Source: Methylocystis sp. (GTDB lineage: Bacteria > Pseudomonadota > Alphaproteobacteria > Rhizobiales > Beijerinckiaceae). Taken from it: DNA of 6,833 nt. The stretch is from positions 1 to 6,833 of the forward strand of contig JALRFG010000003.1 in NCBI GenBank assembly GCA_023253795.1, given 5' to 3'. Positions 1 to 6,073 of this stretch are shown here, one piece after another; position 1 is the first letter of the stretch, and every line of letters begins with the position of its first letter. The position numbers were made by a program, and so were the translations under genes. Below the pieces are notes generated by a model, which was not told the origin of the DNA, did no database searches, and worked only from the letters and a program-made list of their open reading frames with translations.

Positions 1-789
1 CGCAAAGCCATGCTCGAAGACATCGCCATCCTCACCGGCGGCCAGATGATCGCCGAAGATCTCGGCATCAAGCTGGAGAACGTGACGCTCGCCATGCTCG
101 GCCGCGCCAAGCGCGTGCGCATCGAGAAGGAGAACACCACGATCATCGACGGCGCCGGCGACAAGAAGGACATCGAAGCCCGCATCGCCCAGATCAAGGG
201 TCAGATCGAGGAGACGACCTCCGACTACGACCGTGAGAAGCTCCAGGAGCGTCTCGCCAAGCTCGCGGGCGGCGTCGCGGTGATCCGCGTCGGCGGCGCG
301 ACCGAGGTCGAGGTCAAGGAGAAGAAGGATCGCGTCGACGACGCCCTCAACGCCACCCGCGCGGCGGTCGAGGAAGGCGTGTCGCCGGGCGGCGGCGTGG
401 CGCTGCTGCGCGCCATCAAGGCGCTCGCGGGCCTCAAGGTCGGCAACTCCGATCAGCAGACCGGCGTCGAGATCGTGCGCAAGGCCATTCAGGCTCCGGC
501 GCGCCAGATCGTCGACAACGCTGGTGGCGACGGCGCCGTCGTGGTCGGTAAGCTGCTCGAGTCGGCGGATTACGCCTTCGGCTTCGACGCTCAGAAGGGC
601 GAGTTCGGCGATCTCGTGAAGCTCGGCATCATCGACCCGACCAAGGTCGTGCGCACCGCGCTTCAGGACGCTGCGTCCATCGCCGGCCTGATCATCACCA
701 CCGAGGCGACGATCACCGAGCAGCCCAAGAAGGAAGCCCCCGCGATGCCGGGCGGCGGCATGGGCGGCATGGGCGGCATGGACTTCTAA
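1..789 (+). CDS. groEL: Chaperonin GroEL (60 kDa), C-terminal part, cut by the window start
   Basis: This is the C-terminal half of the ATP-driven cytosolic folding chaperonin, which works as a 14-mer with GroES. The frame is open from base 1 (Arg-Lys-Ala precedes the first Met at base 10), so the true start lies upstream. About 262 residues are visible of a family norm near 545, beginning in the apical domain. Family signatures seen are the RKAMLEDIAILTGG stretch, SDYDREKLQERLAKLAGGVA, and VDDALNATRAAVEEGVSPGG, which holds the Asp matching the catalytic Asp398 of the E. coli protein. The product ends in the Gly-Gly-Met tail (GGGMGGMGGMDF) typical of GroEL. The last 27 codon bases before GACTTC are three exact copies of GGCGGCATG (754-780). 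An intrinsic terminator follows 30 bases after the stop. groES would be expected upstream, outside the window. Many alphaproteobacteria carry several groEL copies, and I cannot tell which one this is. Confidence 0.98.
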   Translation, partial: RKAMLEDIAILTGGQMIAEDLGIKLENVTLAMLGRAKRVRIEKENTTIIDGAGDKKDIEARIAQIKGQIEETTSDYDREKLQERLAKLAGGVAVIRVGGATEVEVKEKKDRVDDALNATRAAVEEGVSPGGGVALLRAIKALAGLKVGNSDQQTGVEIVRKAIQAPARQIVDNAGGDGAVVVGKLLESADYAFGFDAQKGEFGDLVKLGIIDPTKVVRTALQDAASIAGLIITTEATITEQPKKEAPAMPGGGMGGMGGMDF

Positions 790-819
790 GGTCCGGTTCG
801 ATCTTGCAAAGAATTGGCG

Positions 820-850
820 AAGGCCCCGGTTTCCGGGGCCTTTTCCTTTT
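820..850 (+). terminator. Intrinsic terminator of groEL
   Basis: A perfect 10-bp stem (AAGGCCCCGG, 820-829, pairing with CCGGGGCCTT, 833-842) closes a three-base TTT loop and runs into a T-rich tract (TTTTCCTTTT, 841-850). It sits 30 bases after the groEL stop and separates groEL from the downstream genes. Confidence 0.93.
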
Positions 851-914
851 GTCGTCCCGTGTCTGCGAAGTCTGCGTCAGATATGCAGCGACGAAAACGC
901 GCGGGTCGTGGTCG

Positions 915-943
915 TTGCGGTCCCCGCCCGCCTCGTTTATTTT
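915..943 (+). promoter_or_regulatory. Possible sigma-70-type promoter for the oxidase subunit IV/pnt genes
   Basis: TTGCGG (915-920) and TATTTT (938-943) are separated by 17 bases, the preferred spacing, and match the consensus hexamers at 3 of 6 and 4 of 6 positions. They lie after the groEL terminator and 54 bases before the next start codon, where a promoter is expected. The match is modest and rests on position as much as on sequence. Confidence 0.3.
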
Positions 944-997
944 CTGTTTCACGCGCGGCGATGATCGTCGCGGCGTCAACACATTCAGGAGATCGCG

Positions 998-1144
998 ATG
1001 GCGGGCAATAGCGGGTCGGCGTCGGGCGGCGCAGACTGGGCCGAACATGTCAAAACCTACAATGGTTTTATCTGGCTGCTGAAATTCTCGGCAGGTTTCT
1101 CGGCGGTGACGCTGGCCTTACTCTACCTGATCTTCGCACGATAA
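998..1144 (+). CDS. aa3-type cytochrome c oxidase subunit IV (small bacterial type)
   Basis: This is a 48-residue single-pass inner-membrane protein. The N-terminus is small and polar (MAGNSGSASGGADW), followed by AEHVKTYNGFIWLLKF and a hydrophobic helix (about residues 24-46) ending in LLYLIFAR. The HVKTYNGF motif and the length match the short subunit IV of alphaproteobacterial aa3 oxidases (COX4_pro_2 family), a small helix bound at the edge of the oxidase whose exact role is unclear. The start is supported by AGGAGA (987-992) five bases upstream. Main oxidase subunits are not in this window; in related genomes this gene commonly sits alone just ahead of the pnt genes, as here. The 74-base gap to pntAA suggests possible co-transcription, though a hairpin lies between. 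The gene is short enough to be missed by automatic callers. Confidence 0.87.
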   Translation: MAGNSGSASGGADWAEHVKTYNGFIWLLKFSAGFSAVTLALLYLIFAR

Positions 1145-1149
1145 TTATT

Positions 1150-1180
1150 GAGCCCCTCGCGCCACGCCGTCGGGGGGCTC
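1150..1180 (+). other. Hairpin between oxidase subunit IV and pntAA
   Basis: GAGCCCC (1150-1156) pairs perfectly with GGGGCTC (1174-1180) around a 17-base GC-rich loop. No T-run follows (the next bases are CTCCTGACGG), so it does not look like a complete intrinsic terminator. It begins six bases after the stop codon. It could stabilise the upstream message end or reduce readthrough into pntAA; that role is inferred. Confidence 0.4.
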
Positions 1181-1218
1181 CTCCTGACGGACGGCGGTTT
1201 CTCTAACCGGAGTTCGTC

Positions 1219-2349
1219 ATGCGCATCGCCGTATTGGCCGAAACGGAGGCCGCCGAGCCGCGTGTTGCGGCGACGCCCGAAACCGTCAAGAAATTTATTA
1301 GTCTCGGCGCCGAGGTTGCCGTTCAGGCCGGCGCTGGTCGCGCCTCCAATATCTCAGATGCGGATTACGCCGCCGCAGGCGCGCGCATTGACGCCGGCGC
1401 GGCGCAGGCGCTTGCCGACGCAGACATCGCTTTGCGCGTACGCCGGCCATCGGCGACCGAACTTGCCGGCGCGAAACAAAACCTCGCCGTTTTCGCCATC
1501 ATGGATCCCTTCGGCAATGCCGCCGCGCTGACCGAACTCGCGCACACCGGCGCCATCGCCTTCGCCATGGAGCTGATGCCGCGCATCACCCGCGCGCAAT
1601 CGATGGATGTTTTATCCTCGCAGGCCAATCTGGCCGGCTATCGTTCGGTGATCGACGCGGCGGCCGAATATGGTCGATCCTTTCCGATGATGATGACGGC
1701 GGCGGGCACGGTGCCGGCGGCGAAGGTTTTCATCATGGGCGTCGGCGTCGCCGGTCTGCAGGCGATCGCGACAGCGCGTCGTCTTGGCGCGATCGTCACC
1801 GCCACCGATGTGCGGCCGGCCACAAAAGAACAGGTCGAGTCGCTGGGCGCAAAATTTCTCGCCGTTGAAAACGAGGAGTTCCAGCAGGCGCAGACCGCCG
1901 GCGGCTACGCCAAGGAAATGTCGCCGGAATATCAAAAAGCGCAGGCCGAACTGACGGCGTCTCACATCGCCAAACAGGATGTGGTGATCACCACCGCGCT
2001 GATCCCCGGGCGTCCGGCGCCGAAACTTGTTTCCGCCGAAATGGTGCGATCGATGCGCGCCGGTTCGGTGATCGTCGATCTCGCCGCCGAACGCGGCGGC
2101 AATTGCGCCTTGACCCGCCCCGGCGAAACCATTGTCGAAGATGGCGTCAAAATTGTTGGTGCGCTTAATCTCGCCGGACGCATGGCGTCGACGGCGTCGA
2201 GCCTCTACGCAAAAAACCTGCTCGCTTTCATCGAGACGATGATTGCGAAAGAAACGAAACAATTTTCGATCAATTGGGACGATGAACTTGTCAAGGCGAC
2301 CGCGCTGACGCGCGACGGCGCCGTGATCGATCCGCGTTTTGCGCAATAA
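1219..2349 (+). CDS. pntAA: Proton-translocating NAD(P) transhydrogenase, alpha subunit part 1 (NAD(H)-binding domain I)
   Basis: This is the soluble, cytoplasmic NAD(H)-binding component (dI) of the transhydrogenase, which passes hydride from NADH to NADP+ while protons flow inward. Its 376 residues match the short PntAA of split three-gene systems; E. coli PntA is longer because it also carries membrane helices. Visible landmarks are MRIAVLAETEAAEPRVAATP at the N-terminus; PRITRAQSMDVLSSQANLAG (121-140), holding Arg122, Gln127, Asp130 and Ser133, equivalent to Arg127, Gln132, Asp135 and Ser138 of the Rhodospirillum rubrum protein; the Rossmann loop GVGVAG (174-179) with its acidic partner Asp197 in TATDVRP; and Tyr230 in GGYAKEMS, the mobile-loop Tyr235 equivalent. 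All key residues appear intact. The ATG is preceded by GGAG (1209-1212) at six bases. It is the first gene of the pnt trio, 55 bases ahead of pntAB. Confidence 0.97.
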   Translation: MRIAVLAETEAAEPRVAATPETVKKFISLGAEVAVQAGAGRASNISDADYAAAGARIDAGAAQALADADIALRVRRPSATELAGAKQNLAVFAIMDPFGNAAALTELAHTGAIAFAMELMPRITRAQSMDVLSSQANLAGYRSVIDAAAEYGRSFPMMMTAAGTVPAAKVFIMGVGVAGLQAIATARRLGAIVTATDVRPATKEQVESLGAKFLAVENEEFQQAQTAGGYAKEMSPEYQKAQAELTASHIAKQDVVITTALIPGRPAPKLVSAEMVRSMRAGSVIVDLAAERGGNCALTRPGETIVEDGVKIVGALNLAGRMASTASSLYAKNLLAFIETMIAKETKQFSINWDDELVKATALTRDGAVIDPRFAQ

Positions 2350-2353
2350 ACCG

Positions 2354-2385
2354 CCGAGCGGCGTTTAGACCGAGCGACGTTTAGA
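2354..2385 (+). repeat. Tandem duplication of a 16-bp unit in the pntAA-pntAB gap
   Basis: CCGAGCGGCGTTTAGA (2354-2369) is followed directly by CCGAGCGACGTTTAGA (2370-2385), with one mismatch in 16. It fills most of the 55-base spacer between pntAA and pntAB and stops just before the ribosome binding site. It may be a recent slippage duplication of spacer DNA; no function is evident. Confidence 0.75.
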
Positions 2386-2404
2386 TAAAGGGAAAGGGTG
2401 ACAG

Positions 2405-2854
2405 ATGACCGACTCTGCCCAGCAATTGCTCGAACAAGCGCATTCCACCGCCGAAGCGGCGCGCCGTCTCGCCGATCAGGCGCAGCATTTTTCCGATCAG
2501 ATCGCGCATACGGCTGCGGCGGCGTCGGCGCATGGCCTTGGCGGCGGCGCCATCGATCCTTTCGTTTTTCGTCTGGCGATCTTCGCGCTGGCGGTGTTCG
2601 TCGGTTATTACGTCGTCTGGTCGGTGACGCCGGCGCTGCATACGCCGCTGATGTCGGTGACCAACGCCATCTCCTCCGTCATTGTCGTCGGCGCATTGCT
2701 TTCCACTGGAGTCGATGTCGCTTCGGCGCCAGACGGCGGCGCGGGCTGGGCGCGCTGGTTTGGTTTCATTGCGCTCATTCTTGCCTGTGTGAACATATTT
2801 GGCGGCTTCCTCGTCACGCAGCGCATGCTCGCCATGTATAAAAAGAAAGGCTGA
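2405..2854 (+). CDS. pntAB: NAD(P) transhydrogenase, alpha subunit part 2 (membrane component)
   Basis: This is the small membrane subunit that contributes helices to the proton channel domain (dII) of the transhydrogenase. Its 149 residues contain three hydrophobic segments, at about 52-72, 84-100 and 117-137. The second region carries the family signature GYYVVWSVTPALHTPLMSVT (67-86), then NAISSVIVVGALL. Before the first helix is a roughly 50-residue Ala/Gln/His-rich stretch with a helical, amphipathic look (QQLLEQAHSTAEAARRLADQ), ending in a Gly-rich linker; this extends the core domain and may associate with the membrane surface or PntAA. The ATG has an AAAGGG ribosome binding site (2393-2398) six bases upstream. 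The stop is five bases before the pntB start, so translation of the two is probably coupled. It has no activity alone; it must assemble with PntAA and PntB. Confidence 0.96.
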   Translation: MTDSAQQLLEQAHSTAEAARRLADQAQHFSDQIAHTAAAASAHGLGGGAIDPFVFRLAIFALAVFVGYYVVWSVTPALHTPLMSVTNAISSVIVVGALLSTGVDVASAPDGGAGWARWFGFIALILACVNIFGGFLVTQRMLAMYKKKG

Positions 2855-2859
2855 TCGCT

Positions 2860-4257
2860 ATGAGCGCGAATCTCGCAGCCATTCTCTATCTCGCCGCCGG
2901 CGTTTTATTCATTCTGGCGTTGCGTGGTCTGTCGTCGCCGGCGACGGCGCGCGACGGCAATCGCTATGGCATGATCGGCATGGCCGTCGCTGTGGCGACG
3001 ACTCTGTTGCTGCATCTGCCGCCGTTTTTCGGGTTCGCGCTGATCCTGCTGGGCGTGGCGATTGGCGGCGGCGCCGGCGCGTTTCTCGCTGCGCGCATCG
3101 AAATGACGAAGATGCCCGAGCTGGTGGCCTTCTTCCATTCGCTTGTCGGGCTTTCCGCCGTGCTGGTGGCGGCCAGCACATTTTTCGCGCCGCAGGCGTT
3201 CGGCATTGGCGCGCCGGGCGAAATCGAGGGCGGCAGTCTGGTTGAAATGTCGCTCGGCGCGGCGATCGGCGCGATCACTTTCACCGGCTCGATCATCGCC
3301 TTTCTAAAACTTTCCGAACGCATGAGCGGCAAGCCGATCCTGCTGCCGAACCGGCATATGATCAATATTGGCCTCGGACTGTCGCTGGTTGTTTTGATCG
3401 CGTTGTTCGTCGCCAGCGAAAGCGGCTTGTGGCTGTTGCTGCTGGTGCTGGTTTCTTTCGCGCTGGGCGTCACGCTGATCATTCCAATCGGCGGCGCCGA
3501 TATGCCGGTCGTGGTGTCGATGCTCAACTCCTATTCGGGTTGGGCGGCGGCGGGCATTGGCTTCACGCTCGGCAATCTCGCGCTGATCATCACCGGCGCG
3601 CTGGTCGGCTCTTCGGGCGCGATCTTGTCCTACATCATGTGCAAGGGCATGAATCGCAGTTTCGTTTCGGTCATTCTCGGCGGCTTTGGCGGCGAGACGA
3701 CCAGCGCCGCCGGCGCGAAGGAAAGCCGCAACGTCAGGCAGGGCTCGGCGGAAGACGCCGCCTATATCATGCAGAACGCCGGCAAGGTGATCATCGTGCC
3801 CGGCTACGGCATGGCGGTGGCGCAGGCGCAGCATGCGCTGCGCGAGATGGCCGATCTGCTGAAGAAGGAAGGCGTAGAGGTCAAATACGCCATCCATCCG
3901 GTTGCGGGGCGTATGCCCGGCCACATGAATGTCCTGCTCGCCGAGGCGAATGTTCCCTATGATGAAGTTTTCGAGCTTGAGGACATCAACGCCGAATTCG
4001 GACAGGCGGATGTGGCCTTTGTCATCGGCGCCAATGACGTGACCAATCCGGCGGCGAAGACCGACAAGGGCTCGGCTATCTACGGCATGCCGATCCTTGA
4101 CGTCGAGAAAGCCAAAACGGTGCTCTTCCTCAAGCGCGGCATGGGATCCGGCTACGCCGGAGTCGAGAACGAGCTGTTCTTCCGTCCCAATACGATGATG
4201 CTGTTCGGCGACGCCAAGAAAACCGTCGAGGCGATCATCAAGGGGCTGGCGCATTAG
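2860..4257 (+). CDS. pntB: NAD(P) transhydrogenase, beta subunit (membrane domain II plus NADP(H)-binding domain III)
   Basis: PntB forms most of the proton channel and binds NADP(H) on the cytoplasmic face. Its 465 residues match the family length. The first 265 or so are a run of hydrophobic helices carrying His93 in AFFHSLVGLSA (the E. coli beta-His91 proton-path residue), and Asp214 and Asn223 in GGADMPVVVSMLNSYSGWAA (beta-Asp213 and beta-Asn222). After the hinge with RNVRQGSAEDAA comes domain III (about 290-465), with the NADP-binding loop PGYGMAVAQAQ (Gly315-Val320), HPVAGRMPGHMNVLLAEA, GANDVTNP (390-397, with Asp393) and KRGMGSGYAGVENELF, whose Lys425-Arg426 contact the NADP 2'-phosphate in relatives. 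No key residue is missing. The ATG follows an AAAGG site (2846-2850) by nine bases. It is the last gene of the pnt trio; no clear intrinsic terminator follows. Confidence 0.98.
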   Translation: MSANLAAILYLAAGVLFILALRGLSSPATARDGNRYGMIGMAVAVATTLLLHLPPFFGFALILLGVAIGGGAGAFLAARIEMTKMPELVAFFHSLVGLSAVLVAASTFFAPQAFGIGAPGEIEGGSLVEMSLGAAIGAITFTGSIIAFLKLSERMSGKPILLPNRHMINIGLGLSLVVLIALFVASESGLWLLLLVLVSFALGVTLIIPIGGADMPVVVSMLNSYSGWAAAGIGFTLGNLALIITGALVGSSGAILSYIMCKGMNRSFVSVILGGFGGETTSAAGAKESRNVRQGSAEDAAYIMQNAGKVIIVPGYGMAVAQAQHALREMADLLKKEGVEVKYAIHPVAGRMPGHMNVLLAEANVPYDEVFELEDINAEFGQADVAFVIGANDVTNPAAKTDKGSAIYGMPILDVEKAKTVLFLKRGMGSGYAGVENELFFRPNTMMLFGDAKKTVEAIIKGLAH

Positions 4258-4284
4258 ACGACAGCCCGGCGTGTATCGGCGTGC

Positions 4285-4330
4285 GCGGGTCGATCTCTGG
4301 CCCGCCGGCGGCTGGCGCGCATCAGCGCGC
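4285..4330 (+). other. Two adjacent GC-rich hairpins downstream of pntB
   Basis: GCGGGTC (4285-4291) pairs with GGCCCGC (4299-4305), with one G-U pair and a seven-base loop. Then GCGCGC (4315-4320) pairs with GCGCGC (4325-4330) around ATCA. Neither is followed by a T-run, so this is not a standard intrinsic terminator. The pair lies 28-73 bases after the pntB stop and might protect the 3' end of the message or act with Rho; both are guesses. Confidence 0.35.
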
Positions 4331-4336
4331 GACACA

Positions 4337-4344
4337 TTAACCAT
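4337..4344 (+). promoter_or_regulatory. CtrA-like half site TTAACCAT
   Basis: TTAACCAT matches the short 8-base form of the binding site reported for the alphaproteobacterial cell-cycle regulator CtrA. It lies about 100 bases upstream of the start codon at 4448. An 8-mer can occur by chance, so alone it is weak; the second CtrA-like site at 4435-4449 in the same gap raises interest slightly. Confidence 0.22.
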
Positions 4345-4434
4345 CTTTGCGGATTGCCAGCAAAGCAACCCGCTACGCCGCCAAATATCGAAACATTCCA
4401 ATATGGGTTGCGTTGTCAGACCGTAAAATTTCCG

Positions 4435-4449
4435 TTAAGGTTTTCTTAT
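4435..4449 (+). promoter_or_regulatory. CtrA-like box (TTAA-N7-TTAT) over the start of the secreted-protein gene
   Basis: TTAA (4435-4438), seven bases, then TTAT (4446-4449) matches the full CtrA site TTAA-N7-TTAA at 7 of 8 fixed positions. It overlaps both the presumed ribosome binding site and the ATG at 4448. A TAAAAT hexamer (4424-4429), close to a -10 element but lacking a well-placed -35, lies just upstream. If the box is real its position would favour repression, but AT-rich start regions produce such matches by chance. Confidence 0.25.
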
Positions 4450-4837
4450 GTCACAAATTCGCGCCATTTTGTTCCGGTTGCGTGCGGCGATTGTTCTTGT
4501 CGCCGTTGCAGCGGTTTTTGGCGGTTTCGTGCTTTCCGCTCCGTCTGCGCGGGCGTCGGCCGCAGTCGCCGGCGTTTCAGTCCCCTGTGACCATCTTGCG
4601 AGCGCCGCCACGGCGTCGCCCGGCGCGCCTGTCAAACAGACGGGTCACGCCAGCCATTGTCCGGAATGCTGCCTGTTTGGCGGGGTGGGCGATGTGGCGT
4701 TGACCCCGCGGACATCATTTTTCGCCAGGCCATCCGCCGAGACTGGCGCAATGGCGTTTTACGCCGCTTCCGGCGCCAGCGTCCCGAAGTTTCTGTTATC
4801 GGGCGCCGCAAACGGGGCCCGGGCGCCGCCCGTCTGA
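4448..4837 (+). CDS. Exported Cys/His-rich small protein, DUF2946-like
   Basis: The product has 129 residues and no recognised enzymatic domain. The N-terminus is a signal peptide: positive residues (Arg5, Arg10, Arg12), a hydrophobic core (about 13-30), then APSARASA with a likely cleavage site after Ala36. The mature part is short and Ala/Gly-rich, with Cys47-x-His49 and a cluster of His67, His70, Cys71, Cys74 and Cys75 (HASHCPECC). It ends in GARAPPV. A leader, a central HCPxC motif and an Arg-x-Pro-Pro end are what I associate with DUF2946-type proteins, whose function is unknown and which often lie near metal or TonB-linked genes; a database search could overturn this. Cys/His spacing suggests metal or redox chemistry in the periplasm (inference). 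The ATG follows TTAAGG (4435-4440) by seven bases. Its neighbour 130 bases on is exbB, in the same orientation. Confidence 0.8.
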   Translation: MSQIRAILFRLRAAIVLVAVAAVFGGFVLSAPSARASAAVAGVSVPCDHLASAATASPGAPVKQTGHASHCPECCLFGGVGDVALTPRTSFFARPSAETGAMAFYAASGASVPKFLLSGAANGARAPPV

Positions 4838-4860
4838 GCCAGGCGTTCAAGATTTAATTC

Positions 4861-4887
4861 CGCAGAAGTTGTCGCAGAATCTCTGCG
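4861..4887 (+). promoter_or_regulatory. Palindrome with an extra half site upstream of exbB; candidate operator
   Basis: CGCAGA-ATC-TCTGCG (4873-4887) is a perfect inverted repeat with 6-base arms and a 3-base spacer. A further copy of the left arm, CGCAGA, lies at 4861-4866, exactly 12 bases before the palindrome's left arm. The element falls in the 130-base gap between the secreted-protein gene and exbB, 80 bases before the exbB start, where a transcription factor could bind. It does not match the Irr or RirA iron boxes I know, so no regulator is proposed. With its short loop it could also be an RNA hairpin. Confidence 0.4.
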
Positions 4888-4924
4888 CGCGCGGCACGAA
4901 AACCAATCATCCGTTCAAACACAA

Positions 4925-4947
4925 GCAGGCCCTCCTTGCGCGCCTGC
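4925..4947 (+). other. Hairpin just ahead of the exbB start
   Basis: GCAGGC (4925-4930) can pair with GCCTGC (4942-4947) around an 11-base loop. An alternative shorter stem, CTTGC (4935-4939) with GCAAG (4946-4950), uses overlapping bases, so the two are mutually exclusive. The element ends 18-21 bases before the exbB ATG, in a leader with no good ribosome binding site. A role in translation control is possible but unproven. Confidence 0.3.
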
Positions 4948-4967
4948 AAGAGCAATGAGTTCACGTC

Positions 4968-5614
4968 ATGGATCATACATCGCTTTCGCCTCTCGCCATG
5001 TTCCTCAACGCCGGCCCGGTCGGCAAATTCGTCATGGCGCTTCTTCTGATGGCTTCGGTCTGGACCTGGGTCTTGATCGTCGAGGGCGTCGTCGCCGTTA
5101 ATCGCATCAGCAAGGCCACCAGATCCGCGCGCGCCGGCGGCCCCGTCGATGTGCTGGAGCCGGTGTCGGAAGCCGGTCGCGAAGCTTACGCGCTTGATCT
5201 GCCGGATGAGTCGAATGGCGAAAAGCGCGAGCGCATCGCCGAATATATGAGCCGCACGGCTCGCGAGTTCCTGACCAAGGCCGAGGGCGGCCTGCCCAAT
5301 CTGGCGGTCATCTCGTCGGTCGCGCCCTTTATCGGTCTGTTCGGCACGGTCTGGGGCATCTACCACGCGCTGGTCGCCGGCATCGCCCAGTCGCAGGACA
5401 CCAGCCTCGCCGTCGTTGCGCTCGGCATCGCCGAGGCGCTCGCCGCCACCGCCTATGGCCTCGCAGCCGCCATTCCGGCGTCGATCGGCTATAACCGCAT
5501 CGGTTCCTCCTTCTCGAAGCTGGGTCAGGAAGTCGCCCATTACATTGAAGACGAAGCGCTGCGCATGACCAGCGGCGCCAGCGCCAAGGTTCGTTCGCAT
5601 AAGGAGGCCGCATA

Positions 5615-5615
<1 letters not shown>
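4968..5615 (+). CDS. exbB: TonB-system proton channel subunit ExbB (MotA/TolQ/ExbB family)
   Basis: ExbB forms the inner-membrane pentamer that, with ExbD, converts proton flow into work on TonB. The product has 215 residues in the three-helix layout of the family: helix 1 at about 20-44, a cytoplasmic stretch (45-108), helix 2 with SSVAPFIGLFGTVWGIYHAL (116-135), and helix 3 with ALGIAEALAATAYGLAAAIP (151-170). Glu156 matches the E. coli ExbB Glu176, and Thr127 and Thr161 match the pore residues Thr148 and Thr181. TolQ is the main alternative, but the exbD and tonB neighbours and absence of tolA/tolB favour ExbB. The ATG at 4968 is the first start after an in-frame TGA at 4956, yet it lacks a good Shine-Dalgarno sequence, in contrast to exbD and tonB. 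Its stop codon overlaps the exbD start by one base (TAATG). Confidence 0.95.

Positions 5616-6069
<454 letters not shown>

Positions 6070-6073
<4 letters not shown>

Noticed and set aside
754..780. Three tandem GGCGGCATG copies taken as a DNA repeat element
   Set aside because: They simply encode the Gly-Gly-Met tail normal for GroEL.
804..1082. A plus-strand frame running from the groEL terminator into the oxidase subunit IV gene
   Set aside because: It begins at a TTG inside the groEL downstream region, includes the terminator hairpin, and overlaps the well-supported 998-1144 gene in another frame.
1612..2346. A 244-codon minus-strand frame opposite pntAA
   Set aside because: Same reasoning: shadow of the PntAA reading frame, Arg/His/Gly-rich with no domain.
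4345..4365. Inverted repeat CTTTGC / GCAAAG as a regulatory hairpin
   Set aside because: Six base pairs with a nine-base loop is weak and unsupported by position; likely chance.
3304..4401. A 365-codon open frame on the minus strand opposite pntB
   Set aside because: It is antisense to a full, conserved PntB, its product is dominated by His, Arg, Asp and Gln with no recognisable domain, and such open frames are common opposite high-GC genes with strong third-position bias.
4347..4703. Plus-strand frames starting in the pntB downstream gap and overlapping the secreted-protein gene
   Set aside because: They use TTG starts without ribosome binding sites and have no domain; the 4448-4837 frame has a good signal peptide and binding site.
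4838..4967. Search for an iron-regulator site (Fur, Irr or RirA type) ahead of exbB
   Set aside because: No convincing match seen; only the unrelated CGCAGA palindrome is present, so iron regulation is not claimed.
4854..5600. A 248-codon minus-strand frame opposite exbB, reaching into the spacer
   Set aside because: ExbB is clearly the real gene; the opposite frame has shadow-like Arg/Gly/Asp composition and no supporting start signals.
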